From contig NZ_KK853997.1 of assembly GCF_000696185.1 (NCBI RefSeq), forward strand, positions 1,860,761 through 1,924,760: DNA of 64,000 bases. Reading direction: 5' to 3'. Under the pieces are notes generated by a model. The model was not told the DNA's origin. It saw only the letters and a list, made by a program, of their open reading frames with translations, and did not search any database. The position numbers and the translations under genes are program-made. Origin of the DNA: Kitasatospora cheerisanensis KCTC 2395. GTDB taxonomy: Bacteria; Actinomycetota; Actinomycetes; Streptomycetales; Streptomycetaceae. Below, piece by piece: positions 35,415 through 47,892 of the stretch (within the stretch, counting starts at the first letter, position 1; every line of letters starts with the position of its first letter).

Positions 35415-35855
35415 CAGGTGGCCACGTCGGTGGCCGCCTTCTGCGCCTCTTCCACTGCACGCCGCCCTTCACGCGGTGACGGGAGCCGGCGGCAGCTGTC
35501 GGGACGGGGCGTTCCGCTCGGGGCTCCCTGGTCACCCGAGGCTAGGAGAGCACCGGCCGATGACCCGCACCGGGACAGGAATCACGCGTGTCGTGAAGGT
35601 TCTCGACCGATTCGGTGCACGCCCTGCCCCCTCCTGCCCGCCCAGGCTCGTCTTCTGCCCCGGACCCTCCGGCCCGCACCCCCGCCACCAGCGCTTTCAC
35701 CCCCTCCCCCGCCCGCCTTGCCCGCTTGCGCCCGAATTGCCCCTCCCCGCCGCCGCAGGGCCTCGAAAACGCAGGTGAGAAGCAGTCCGGAAGCCTGGTA
35801 ATGTTCTCTCTGTCGCCAGGGGGCAGCCGAAAGGAAGCCCCGAGGTGAACACCCG
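35415..35855. other. Intergenic region upstream of tRNA-Leu
   Basis: This 441-bp stretch has no supportable gene. It is C-rich on the plus strand from 35620 to 35760, and becomes less GC-rich at 35785-35815 (GGTAATGTTCTCTCTG), where the tRNA promoter is expected; TAATGT could be its -10. The overlapping frames are Pro/Arg low complexity. Confidence 0.4.
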
Positions 35856-35940
35856 GTCCGGGTGGCGGAATGGCAGACGCGCTAGCTTGAGGTGCTAGTG
35901 CCCTTTATCGGGCGTGGGGGTTCAAGTCCCCCCTCGGACA
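35856..35940 (+). tRNA. tRNA-Leu (GAG)
   Basis: This is an 85-nt class II tRNA with a long variable arm. The acceptor GTCCGGG pairs with CTCGGAC (one G-U) and the discriminator is A. The anticodon stem is CTAGC/GCTAG with loop TTGAGGT, giving anticodon GAG at 35889-35891. The T arm GGGGGTTCAAGTCCCCC is standard. CCA is not encoded. Confidence 0.95.
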
Positions 35941-35946
35941 CAGATG

Positions 35947-35981
35947 CTGCGGGTCAGGAGAAATCCTGGCCCGCAGTTTTT
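35947..35981 (+). terminator. Intrinsic terminator of tRNA-Leu
   Basis: A 13-bp stem (35947-35959 with 35964-35976, one G-U pair) closed by a GAAA tetraloop is followed by TTTTT. It is a textbook rho-independent terminator, unusually clean for this genome. Confidence 0.92.
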
Positions 35982-36027
35982 GTTTGCCCGCAGCCTCCTC
36001 CGCCCGCGGCCTTGTCGGTGCGCGACC

Positions 36028-36462
36028 TCATTCGCCCGGTGCCCAGAAGCCTTCGGCGCGCCCCTCGGCGAGGCGGCCGCGGTAGGTGTCGACTTTGTGG
36101 TCGATGCGGGCCAGGTGGGACTGGAGTTCGGTGAGCCGGGCGGCGACCTCGGTGCGGTGGGCTTCGAGGAGGGCGAGGCGCTCGGGTTCGTTGCCGGGGC
36201 CGGCGGTGACGAGTTCGGCGTAGCGGCGGATGGTGCGGATCGGCATGCCGGTGGCGCGCAGGCGGGTGCAGAGGTCGATCCACCGCAGGTCGCGGGGGTG
36301 GTAGCGGCGGCGGCCGCCCGGGGTGCGGTCGACGGGGGTGACGACCAGGCCGGCGCGTTCGTAGTAGCGCAGGGTGTGGACGCTGACGCCGGTGCGTTCG
36401 GCGGCTTCGGCGATGGTCAGCCCCTCGGCGGGGGCCGCGGGTCGGGAGTTGATTTCGAGCAC
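36028..36462 (-). CDS. MerR family transcriptional regulator
   Basis: This 144-residue protein has the MerR winged helix [26 protein letters not shown] near residues 15-40, the wing [10 protein letters not shown] and a long dimerisation helix ending in a [15 protein letters not shown] tail. No Cys pair for metals is present, so it is more likely drug- or redox-responsive. The only sensible start is GTG 36462, which lies inside its own palindromic operator; TACGAT seven bases upstream suggests a leaderless transcript. It is divergent from the MFS gene it probably activates. Confidence 0.85.
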   Translation of the reverse strand: MLEINSRPAAPAEGLTIAEAAERTGVSVHTLRYYERAGLVVTPVDRTPGGRRRYHPRDLRWIDLCTRLRATGMPIRTIRRYAELVTAGPGNEPERLALLEAHRTEVAARLTELQSHLARIDHKVDTYRGRLAEGRAEGFWAPGE

Positions 36463-36479
36463 GCTCGAAATCGTAGCCT
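36449..36479 (+). promoter_or_regulatory. MerR-type promoter with operator in a 19-bp spacer
   Basis: The -35 is TTGATT (36449-36454) and the -10 is TAGCCT (36474-36479), with 19 bp between them. A perfect inverted repeat, GATTTCGAGC (36451-36460) and GCTCGAAATC (36463-36472), spans the spacer. This is the over-long spacer arrangement that MerR activators correct by DNA distortion. It reads toward the MFS gene starting at 36554. Confidence 0.75.
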
Positions 36480-36553
36480 CGGCACGGTCGACCGGGCGGG
36501 GCAGCGCTGACGAGGGGTCAACTCCCGTACTGGTGACCGGTGGAGGAGTTGCG

Positions 36554-40789
<4,236 letters not shown>

Positions 40790-40797
40790 GCACGAGT

Positions 40798-40843
40798 ACG
40801 GCGAAGGCCCGGTTCCGCGCGAGCGGGGCCGGGCCTTCGCCGT
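40798..40843. terminator. Hairpin between convergent katG and DDAH genes
   Basis: ACGGCGAAGGCCCGG (40798-40812) pairs with CCGGGCCTTCGCCGT (40829-40843) around a 16-nt loop. It is positioned to end both transcripts. Confidence 0.8.
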
Positions 40844-40850
40844 GCGGGCG

Positions 40851-41660
40851 TCAGCGGCGCAGTTCCAGGGTGCAGCACTTGACGGCGCCGCCGGCCCGGA
40901 GCAGTTCGGTCAGGTCGACGCCGATCGGGGTGAAGCCGCGGTCGCGGAGCTGCTCGGCGAGGCCGGTGGCGGCCTCGGGGAGGATCACGTTCGCCCCGTC
41001 GGAGACGGCGTTCAGGCCGAACACCTTCGCCGCGTCGGCGTCGGCCAGGACCGCGTCCGGGTAGAGGCGCTCCAGCACCGCGCGGGACTCGGCGTCGAAC
41101 GCCGGCGGGTGGTACATGATCTCGTCGTCGTCGAGGACGGCGAGCGCGGTGTCCAGGTGGTAGTAGCGCGGGTCGACCAGCCGCAGGGTGACCACCTCGC
41201 GGCCGAGGAAGGACTGCGCCTCGGCGTGCGCGGCGGTCTCGGTGCGGAAGCCGGTGCCGGCCAGGATCCGGTCGCCGGCCACCAGCAGGTCGCCCTCCCC
41301 CTCGTTGATCTGCTCGGGGTCGCGCACCTGCCAGCCCCGGTCGCGGAACCAGTCGGCGTACGCGGGGCCCTCGGCGGTGCGCTCGGGGTACCGGAAGCGC
41401 GCGCCGAGCACCCTGCCGTCGACCACGGTGGCGCCGTTGGCGGCGAACACCATGTCCGGCATGCCCGGCAGCGGGTCGATCAACTCGACGGTGTGGCCCA
41501 GGCGTTGGAAGAGCGCGTAGAGCTCGTCCCACTGCGCGAGGGCGGTGTCGGTGTCGGTGGGCTTGGCCGGGTCCATCCACGGGTTGATCGAGTAGTCGAC
41601 GGTGAAGTGCGCGGGCCGGCACATCAGGTAGTGGCGCGGGCGGGCGGTTCGCGGCGACAC
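40851..41660 (-). CDS. Dimethylarginine dimethylaminohydrolase-like protein
   Basis: This 269-residue amidinotransferase-fold (pentein) enzyme has the nucleophilic Cys near the C-terminus (GGAVKCCTLEL), the catalytic His in DPRYYHLDTAL and the substrate Asp region NPWMDPAKPTD. DDAH hydrolyses methylarginines to citrulline and dimethylamine; some relatives act on arginine or ornithine. The start is GTG with GGAAGGAG upstream. It lies 92 bp downstream of the FAD oxidase gene and may or may not be part of the biosynthetic cluster. Confidence 0.82.
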   Translation of the reverse strand: MSPRTARPRHYLMCRPAHFTVDYSINPWMDPAKPTDTDTALAQWDELYALFQRLGHTVELIDPLPGMPDMVFAANGATVVDGRVLGARFRYPERTAEGPAYADWFRDRGWQVRDPEQINEGEGDLLVAGDRILAGTGFRTETAAHAEAQSFLGREVVTLRLVDPRYYHLDTALAVLDDDEIMYHPPAFDAESRAVLERLYPDAVLADADAAKVFGLNAVSDGANVILPEAATGLAEQLRDRGFTPIGVDLTELLRAGGAVKCCTLELRR

Positions 41661-41752
41661 GGTGGTGTCTCCTTCCGGGCGGGACGCGGCAGCTGACGGT
41701 CGGTCGGCTGCGCGCCGGACGGGGCTGGGCCTTGGGATGGGGTCAACTGGGG

Positions 41753-43104
41753 TCAACTGCCGACGGACTGCGGGAAGTCGAACAGTCCGTCCGGGTCGTG
41801 GCGGCGCTTGACGGCGACCAGCCGCGGATAGTTCGCACCGTAGTAGGCCGTCCGCCAGTCTCGCAGGTCCGGGTCGGTGAAGTTCAGGTACGCACCGCCG
41901 GTCGCGTGTGCGGCGATCAGGTGATCGAGAGCGGCCAGCCAGCCGAGCTGCGGGGCCGGCTCCTCGCCGGGCAGCCAGGAGGTGTCGAGGCTGATCAGGT
42001 ACTGCGCGTCGCGGTGCACGAAGGCGGTCGCCGCCGGGCCCACCCGGTTGATCGCGCCGCCCCAGCCGAACAGGGCGAAGCCGCAGCCGTCCGGGTTTCC
42101 GCTCGGGGGCGCGGCGGCGAGGTGGGCGAGCGCCTGCGCGACGGCCTCCGGCGGCAGCGGGTCGACGGCGAAGTGCGTGCGGACGGCGAACGCCCCGCCG
42201 GCGGTCTCGTGCTGCAGGTAGTCCATCGCGTCCCAGAAGTCCCGGTCGGCGATGTCCGCCCGGGACGGCGGGCCGGCGGCGAAGGCCGGCGCGAGGATGT
42301 CGCGCAGCTCGGCGGCCGGGCCGAGGTGCAGGCCGACGACCGAGACCAGCGTCCGCCCGCCCGAGGTGGCGACGCCGAGGCGCAGCGAGACCTCCTCCGG
42401 GGCGGTGCGCATCAGCTCCTGGACGGCCTCGAACACGGCGGGCGCGTGCGCGACCTCCCAGAGCAGCAGGCAGGTCGACGCGGCCGGGGCGGGGACCGCC
42501 TGGAAGGTCAGGTCGAGGTTGATGCCGAAGTTGCCGCCACCGCCGCCCCGGCAGGCCCAGAACAGGTCCTCGTTCTCGGTGCCGTCGCAGGTCAGCACCG
42601 TTCCGGCGGCGGTGGCCAGGGTGGTGGCGCGCAGCGTGTCGGCGGTCAGGCCGAGCCGGCGGGAGGTGGCGGCGGAGCCGCCGCCGAGGGCCAGCCCGGC
42701 GATCCCGACGGTTGCGCCGTTGCCGAGCGGCAGCGCGAGGCCGTGCGGCCGCAGCGCGGCGTACAGCGCCCCGGTGAGGACGCCGCCGCCGACGGTGACC
42801 AGCCCGCTCCCGGGGTCGACGGCGATCCCGTCTAGTGCCCGCAGGTCCACCACCAGCCCGGAGTTGACGGAGTGTCCGGCGTACGAGTGCCCGCCTCCGC
42901 GCGGCACGATCGGCACCCCGGTCTCCCGCGCCCACTCCACGGCCCGCACCACGTCCGCCGGCCCGGCCGCCCGCAGCACGGCCCCGGCGCCCGGTCCGCC
43001 CACCGCTCGTTGAACGCGGCCGACGACTCCCGGAACCCCCCGTCCCCGGGCCGCAACACCGGCCCGACGGTGAGCTTGTCGAGCACCTCCCACGCCCCGC
43101 TCAC
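41753..43104 (-). CDS. FAD-linked oxidase (BBE-like), one frameshift
   Basis: This vanillyl-alcohol-oxidase-fold flavoenzyme has PRGGGHSYAGHS with the His expected to bind FAD covalently, the ATVGIAGLALGGG loop, NFGINLDLTF and a C-terminal berberine-bridge segment YYGANYPRLVAVKRRHDP. The N-terminal 40 residues (SGAWEVLDKLTVGP to NERW) read in another frame; one G is missing near 42985. Restored, it is about 450 residues from GTG 43104. An in-frame ATG at 43374 overlaps the previous stop and could be the true start with a 90-residue Gly/Pro extension. It is the last gene of the hydrazine-type cluster, possibly an oxidative tailoring step. Confidence 0.78.
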
Positions 43105-43370
43105 CGCTCCACCCCCGCCCGGCCCCGCCCCGCCCACTGCCGCCCGAGGCCCGAACGACCGGCCGCACCCCGTGGGGTCAGCCGCCGGACCACCGCTGCG
43201 CGGAGCGGCAGGTGCACCGAGAACGGCAGGGCGGCAGTCGGGCGACGGTCGGCCGTGCTCGCCGAGGCCGACCACCGTCCCACCGCTGTGCGGGCCGGTG
43301 GGCGTACGGAGGAGGCCAGGGCGGCCGTGTTCGCCGAGGTCGACCACTGTCGCGGCGGTGTGGGGGGCGG
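43105..43370 (-). repeat. Leader region with a 43-nt imperfect direct repeat
   Basis: This 266-bp stretch lies between the small beta-rich protein gene and the core of the FAD oxidase. It contains two similar units starting at 43251 and 43323. On the gene strand both encode TVV(D/G)LGEHGRP in the frame that runs into the oxidase. It may be a low-complexity N-terminal extension or an untranslated leader. Confidence 0.5.
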
Positions 43371-43724
43371 TCATGGGGCTACCTCTTCGATGGTGGAGGT
43401 GCCGGTGGTGGGGTGGGGGCCGTAGCGTTCCCAGGTTTCGTGGAGGCGGATGCGGCCGTCGGGGGTGCGGGTGGGGGTGTTGTGGGTGCGGCCGCAGACG
43501 ACTTCGCCGGTGGTGAGGACGAAGGTGTAGCCCATGGCGAGGGTGCCGTCGGGCTGGCGGGTGCCGGCGGTCCAGCCGCGCTGGATCGCGCCGCCGGCGA
43601 CCTCGCCCCAGACCAGGTCGCCCTGCTGGTGGTAGACGGCGACGGTGCGGTGGTCGCCGTCGGGGGCGTGGAAGCGGCGGCCCTCGTAGTCGAACGGCGG
43701 GTGGTCGAACGGGGAGTCCGTCAT
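43371..43724 (-). CDS. Small beta-rich protein of unknown function
   Basis: This 117-residue protein has a run of predicted strands and the pattern VAVYHQQGDLVWGEVAGGAIQ followed by RGWTAG, then GYTFVLTTGEVVCG and PDGRIRLHETWERYG. I recall this pattern from a family of small proteins often mislabelled n-acetylglutamate synthase; no enzymatic role is established. Its ATG overlaps the cupin stop by 4 nt, so the two are co-translated and may act together. Confidence 0.65.
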   Translation of the reverse strand: MTDSPFDHPPFDYEGRRFHAPDGDHRTVAVYHQQGDLVWGEVAGGAIQRGWTAGTRQPDGTLAMGYTFVLTTGEVVCGRTHNTPTRTPDGRIRLHETWERYGPHPTTGTSTIEEVAP

Positions 43725-44074
43725 GCCTGCCACCAGATCGCGTAGTAGGCGAAGTCCTCGTCGTGCGGGTTGGCGACGGCGTGGTCGGTGTCGGCGGGGA
43801 GCAGGACGAGGTCGCCGGCGGCGATGGGGTGGCGGTCGCCGTCCGGGGTGCGGACCTCGCCGCGGCCGCTCATGCAGATGAAGAGTTCGCGTTCGGTGTG
43901 CTGGTGGGTGTCGGTGAGGTCGCCGGGGCGCAGGACGCACCAGGCGCCGTGGAAGGGGGTGGTGAGCTCGCCCCAGGGGTGGAGGAGGTTGAGGTCGAGG
44001 CCGTGCGCGCGTTCGAGCCGGTCGGGTTCCTGGCGGCGGATCACCAGGCCGGCCGGAGGGGCGCTTTCGGACAT
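43721..44074 (-). CDS. Stand-alone cupin, possible hydrazine synthetase partner
   Basis: This 117-residue single cupin has motif 1 GDLTDTHQHTERELFICMSG, giving His-X-His and Glu metal ligands, and motif 2 GDLVLLPADTDHAVAN with the third His. In the hydrazine synthetases I recall (Spb40, Tri28, PyrN) a cupin of this type is fused to a MetRS-like domain and binds zinc at the N-N forming site. Here it is separate, about 10 kb from the MetRS-like gene of the same cluster. A generic cupin role is the alternative. Confidence 0.75.
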   Translation of the reverse strand: MSESAPPAGLVIRRQEPDRLERAHGLDLNLLHPWGELTTPFHGAWCVLRPGDLTDTHQHTERELFICMSGRGEVRTPDGDRHPIAAGDLVLLPADTDHAVANPHDEDFAYYAIWWQA

Positions 44075-44110
44075 GGCGGGGCTCCGTTCGAAGGTGAGAG
44101 CGGGTGCGCG

Positions 44111-44785
44111 TCAGCCGGCGGCCGCGTGGCCGAGTCCGGCGTCGCGGGCGAGGACCAGGGCCTGGGCGCGGTCGGCGACGCCGAGTTTGCCGAGGATGCC
44201 GGAGATCCGGTTGCTGACGGTCTTGGAGGCGAGGGCGAGCTCCCGGGCGATGGCGGGGTTGGAGCGGCCGGCGGCGAGGTGTTCGAGGACCTCGCGTTCG
44301 CGGTCGCTGAGCTGCGGGAACGGGTAGCTGCGGGGTCGGGCGCCGGTGCCGATGAGGGTGCCGAGCCGGGCGGCGATGGTGCGGTCGACGATGGCTTCGC
44401 CGGCGCCGACGGCGTGGATGCCGCGGACGATCTGTTCGGCGGTGGCGCGTTTGACGAGGTAGCCGCGGGCGCCGGCGTGGAAGGCGGCGGCGACGGCCTT
44501 GTCGTCGTCGAGGGTGCTGAACACCAGGACGCCGGTGTCGGGGGTGAGCCGGACGATCTGACTGATCATCCGCATGCCGGCGGTGTCGTCCATCTGCGGG
44601 TCGAGGACCAGGACGTCGGGCCGGTGGCGGGAGGTGGCGGCGAGGACTTCACCGGTGGTGCCGGCCTCGCCGACCACCGCCGCACCACCGGTGGCCTCCA
44701 CCATGGAGCGGACGCCCTGCCGGACGGCGGGCTGCACGTCGGCGAGCAGCACGGTCAGCGTCGCGGAACTCCCGTGCTGGTTCAT
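44111..44785 (-). CDS. Orphan NarL/LuxR-type response regulator
   Basis: The product is about 224 residues. The receiver domain has the phospho-acceptor Asp in VLVLDPQM, Thr in VFSTLD and Lys in YLVKRA, but only one acidic residue in the pocket (LLADVQP instead of a DD pair). The LuxR helix-turn-helix near the C-terminus reads LSDREREVLEHLAAGRSNPAIA, then KTVSNRISGILGKLG. No sensor kinase is nearby. It lies between the two blocks of the cluster, so it is probably the pathway regulator. Confidence 0.85.
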   Translation of the reverse strand: MNQHGSSATLTVLLADVQPAVRQGVRSMVEATGGAAVVGEAGTTGEVLAATSRHRPDVLVLDPQMDDTAGMRMISQIVRLTPDTGVLVFSTLDDDKAVAAAFHAGARGYLVKRATAEQIVRGIHAVGAGEAIVDRTIAARLGTLIGTGARPRSYPFPQLSDREREVLEHLAAGRSNPAIARELALASKTVSNRISGILGKLGVADRAQALVLARDAGLGHAAAG

Positions 44786-44909
44786 CGTCCCCTCGCGGCG
44801 TGTGGTGGTGCGGCGGGTGGTGCGGCGCTGCCAACAGTGGATCACCGGCAGTGATGATTCCGTGACCTCATCATGATCTGATCAAATCGCCAGCTCAAGT
44901 GTGCAAATG

Positions 44910-46646
44910 TCATACAGGAGTTGGCAGATGTGAGGATTGGCCGGCGGCCTCGGCCGATTCCCGGGCGCGGCGCATGATCTCCTCCCGGCCTCGCCAGTGC
45001 GACCAGAACGCGCCGGTGTAGCCGAGGCCGCCGAGGCTGGTGAGGAACGGGTTGTCGGCGTAGTTGTTGTCGTGCTCGCTCATGCCTTCGACGGTGGGCA
45101 GCATGACGCGGTGGTGGTCGGCCGGGTCGATCAGCGCCCACAGGTCGGTGACGGCGCCGTGCCAGCGCTCCTCGGGGTCGGTGGCGCGGGCCGGGTCGGG
45201 CAGCAGGTCAGGCGAGAAGTAGCAGACCAGCCGGAAGTTGCCGTGCTCGTCGAACATGAACTGCCGTTCGTACTCGGCCGGGGAGGCGCACATCCGCAGC
45301 GGTTTGAGCACGATCGGGCCGTCCGCGGTGTTGGACTGGAGGCCGGGGACGGTGCGCTCGCCGGCGCACTGCTCGGCCAGGTCCATGCCCATGGGGGTGT
45401 AGGGGAACAGCCGCAGGCCGAGCGAGAAGCCGGTGACGGTGGCGTCCAGGGCCATGAAGGCGTCCACGCAGGCGCGGACCGTCTCGGGGGTCTCCCCCGG
45501 CATGCCGAACAGCGCCTCGACCATGGTGAGGATGCCGCGTTCGTGGCAGAGCCGCACCAGGCGCTCGGTGTCGGCGAAGGTGTAGTAGGTGCCGCCCTTC
45601 TCGGTGACCTTCCAGCCGCTGAGCACCTCGGGGCGGATGTGGTCGCTGCCGACGTTGACGCCCCGGCAGCCGGCAGCGGCCAGCAGGTCGGCGAACTCCT
45701 CGTCGAACGGGCTGGGTTGGCAGTAGACCCAGAGCCGCAGCGAGTTCAGCGGGTTCTCCGGGTCGGCGTGCCGGCGACGGACGATCTCCCGCAGCAGGTT
45801 CTTGGCGTGCACGACGGACAGGTTGAACTCGCTGTCGGTGGTGTGCTGGTCGAGGATGCCCTGCGCCGCCAGCGACTCCATCTCGTCGACCACGGAGGCG
45901 AGTTCGCGCTGCCCGTAGCGGGTGCCCTTGGCGTCGGGCTCGACGCAGTGCGAGCAGCGGTAGGCGCAGCCGTTCTTGGTCAGGATGGAGCCGAGCCCGC
46001 CGCGCCGGTAGTACTGCAGATTGTCCACCCGGTTCGGGACGCCGGAGCGCCGCCGGTACACCGAGAGCCGGTCGACCTGCCACACCCGGGGCTCGAACCG
46101 GCCGGTGGGGTCGGCCTGTTGGGTCTCGCCGTGGCGGACCGTCAGGAACGCGGGCGGGGTCCGGACGGCGCCGTTCTCGGTGTTGCGGATCAGGCCGGGG
46201 ATGGCGGAGGTGTCGCGGCCCTCGGCGATCGCCACGGCCAGTTCGCAGAGGATCTTCTCGCCGGGGCCCTTCACGCCGTAGTCGATGCCGAAGTACTCGA
46301 CCAGGGCGAACGGCATGGTGGAGAAGCCGATGCCGCCGCCGACCACGGGCGCGTCGGTGAGCCGGCGGATCTCGGTGATGATCTCGCGGTGCTCGCCGAC
46401 GAACGGGCGCTGCTCGAAGGCGTACACGGTGTCGGTGTTGCGGACGGTGACCCCGACGAGCATCGGTGAGCGTTCCGCGAAGTACTCGTGCAGGCAGGTC
46501 TTCCAGTCGTCGCGGCGGAAGGTCAGGTCGAGCACCTCCACCTCGAAGCCGGCGTCCTCGAGTGCGGTGGTGAGCACGTCGAGGGCGTACGGCGCGATCG
46601 GCGGATGCACCTTGTTCGGGTTGACCAGCAGGATGGGTCCGCTCAT
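44910..46646 (-). CDS. Radical SAM enzyme with B12-binding-like N-terminal domain
   Basis: This 578-residue protein has an N-terminal Rossmann domain like that of cobalamin-dependent radical SAM enzymes (PPIAPYALDVLTTALEDAG), but no DxHxxG cobalamin ligand motif. The radical SAM cluster Cys are 227, 231 and 234 (CAYRCSHC), preceded by GGLGSILTKNG. The long C-terminal part has further regions with YTPMG and RMCASP. It could perform methylation, C-C bond formation or rearrangement on the pathway product. It is 36 bp downstream of the flavoenzyme genes in the same operon. Confidence 0.82.
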   Translation of the reverse strand: MSGPILLVNPNKVHPPIAPYALDVLTTALEDAGFEVEVLDLTFRRDDWKTCLHEYFAERSPMLVGVTVRNTDTVYAFEQRPFVGEHREIITEIRRLTDAPVVGGGIGFSTMPFALVEYFGIDYGVKGPGEKILCELAVAIAEGRDTSAIPGLIRNTENGAVRTPPAFLTVRHGETQQADPTGRFEPRVWQVDRLSVYRRRSGVPNRVDNLQYYRRGGLGSILTKNGCAYRCSHCVEPDAKGTRYGQRELASVVDEMESLAAQGILDQHTTDSEFNLSVVHAKNLLREIVRRRHADPENPLNSLRLWVYCQPSPFDEEFADLLAAAGCRGVNVGSDHIRPEVLSGWKVTEKGGTYYTFADTERLVRLCHERGILTMVEALFGMPGETPETVRACVDAFMALDATVTGFSLGLRLFPYTPMGMDLAEQCAGERTVPGLQSNTADGPIVLKPLRMCASPAEYERQFMFDEHGNFRLVCYFSPDLLPDPARATDPEERWHGAVTDLWALIDPADHHRVMLPTVEGMSEHDNNYADNPFLTSLGGLGYTGAFWSHWRGREEIMRRARESAEAAGQSSHLPTPV

Positions 46647-46682
46647 CGGGTGTTTCCCCCCTTGGGTGTGGTGGACGGGTGC

Positions 46683-47861
46683 TCAGACCAGGCCGAGGCT
46701 GATGCCGAACTCGGGTGCGCCGCCGATCAGGTAGGCGCCGGCGGACTGCAGGATGCGGTCCTGCGCGACCAGGTGCTGGGCCAGCACGGCGGTGTCGCGC
46801 AGCCAGCGGTCCATCGGCGCGGTGCGGTAGACGGACCAGGTCTGCAGCAGGTCGTAGGAGCGGGCGACGATGGCCCGCGAACTGCGGAAGGCGTGCAGCC
46901 AGGAGAGCGGGGAGGCGGCGCGCTCTGTGGGGGTGAGGTCGTCCAGCGTGCCGCCGGCCTCCAGCACCTCCCACTGGCGGCGCATGGAGCCGTACACGCC
47001 CTCCCGGGTGGCGTTGAACGCGGCTTCCAGGCGGGCGACTTCGGTCTGCACCCGGTAGCTCTCGGACCAGCTCTGGCCGGCCATCCGGTCGTAGCGGGTG
47101 GTGGCGACCTCGTGGACGTGGTCCAGGACGGCGCGGGCCACGCCGAGCGGGACGCCGCACATGGCGCGGGTGAAGGAGTCCGGCTGGGTGAGCGGGGTGA
47201 CGCGGCCCTGCGGGGTGGCGAAGGTGTAGGTGTGCTCCTCGGGGACGAACACGTCGGTCATGGTGTAGTCGCAACTGCCGCTGCCGCTCAGGCCGGTGGG
47301 GTTCCAGTTGTCGATCACCTCGACCTGCTCGCGGCGGACCAGGAACTGCCGGGAGTCGTGCCGGTGCTTGCTGCCGGGGGCGGCCCACGGTTCGCCGTCC
47401 TGGTACAGGAAGGCGCCGGAGGTGACCCAGTCGGCGTGTTTGATGCCGGAGCCGAAGGACCAGCGGCCGCTGAGCCGGAAGCCGCCGGGGACGCGTTCGG
47501 CCTTGCCGGAGGGCTGGAGCAGGCCGGCCACCACCAGGTCCAGCCGCGGGAAGACGTCCTTGGCGACGGTCTGGTCCAGGAAGTTGGCGTAGATGCCGGT
47601 GTTGGCGCCGATGACGGCGCACCAGGCGGCGGAGGCGTCGCCGTAGGCGAGCGCCTCGACCACCTCGGTCTGCTCCATCGAGGTGAGGCCGGGGCCGCCC
47701 CACTCGGGGCCGAAGCACATGCCGAACACGCCGGTGCCGCGCAGCAGTTCGACCACGTCGGCGGGCAGCGTGCGGTTGGCCTCGATCTCGCCGGCCTTCT
47801 CGCGCAGGACGGGCGCCAACTCCCGGGCGCGGCGCAGGATCTCCGTTGTCATGCTGGTCAT
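46683..47861 (-). CDS. Acyl-CoA dehydrogenase-fold flavoenzyme 1
   Basis: This 392-residue protein has an acyl-CoA dehydrogenase/HsaA-type fold: N-terminal helical domain (VLREKAGEIEANRTLPADVV), a middle beta domain (GGFRLSGRWSFGSGIKHADW), and a C-terminal helical bundle. The catalytic Glu of true acyl-CoA dehydrogenases is not evident at the usual place, and the sequence is closer to group D flavin monooxygenases, several of which oxidise nitrogen. It is a close paralogue of the next gene, 31 bp upstream. It may oxidise a hydrazine to hydrazone, azo or N-oxide; this is inferred. Confidence 0.78.
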   Translation of the reverse strand: MTSMTTEILRRARELAPVLREKAGEIEANRTLPADVVELLRGTGVFGMCFGPEWGGPGLTSMEQTEVVEALAYGDASAAWCAVIGANTGIYANFLDQTVAKDVFPRLDLVVAGLLQPSGKAERVPGGFRLSGRWSFGSGIKHADWVTSGAFLYQDGEPWAAPGSKHRHDSRQFLVRREQVEVIDNWNPTGLSGSGSCDYTMTDVFVPEEHTYTFATPQGRVTPLTQPDSFTRAMCGVPLGVARAVLDHVHEVATTRYDRMAGQSWSESYRVQTEVARLEAAFNATREGVYGSMRRQWEVLEAGGTLDDLTPTERAASPLSWLHAFRSSRAIVARSYDLLQTWSVYRTAPMDRWLRDTAVLAQHLVAQDRILQSAGAYLIGGAPEFGISLGLV

Positions 47862-47892
47862 TTCTCCTTCTCCGTCGGGTGGTTGGCGGTGC

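Noticed and set aside
40851-41660. DDAH-like gene as a core member of the hydrazine cluster
   Set aside because: It shares direction and is only 92 bp away, but DDAH is a widespread stand-alone gene and no arginine chemistry is otherwise implied. Membership left open.
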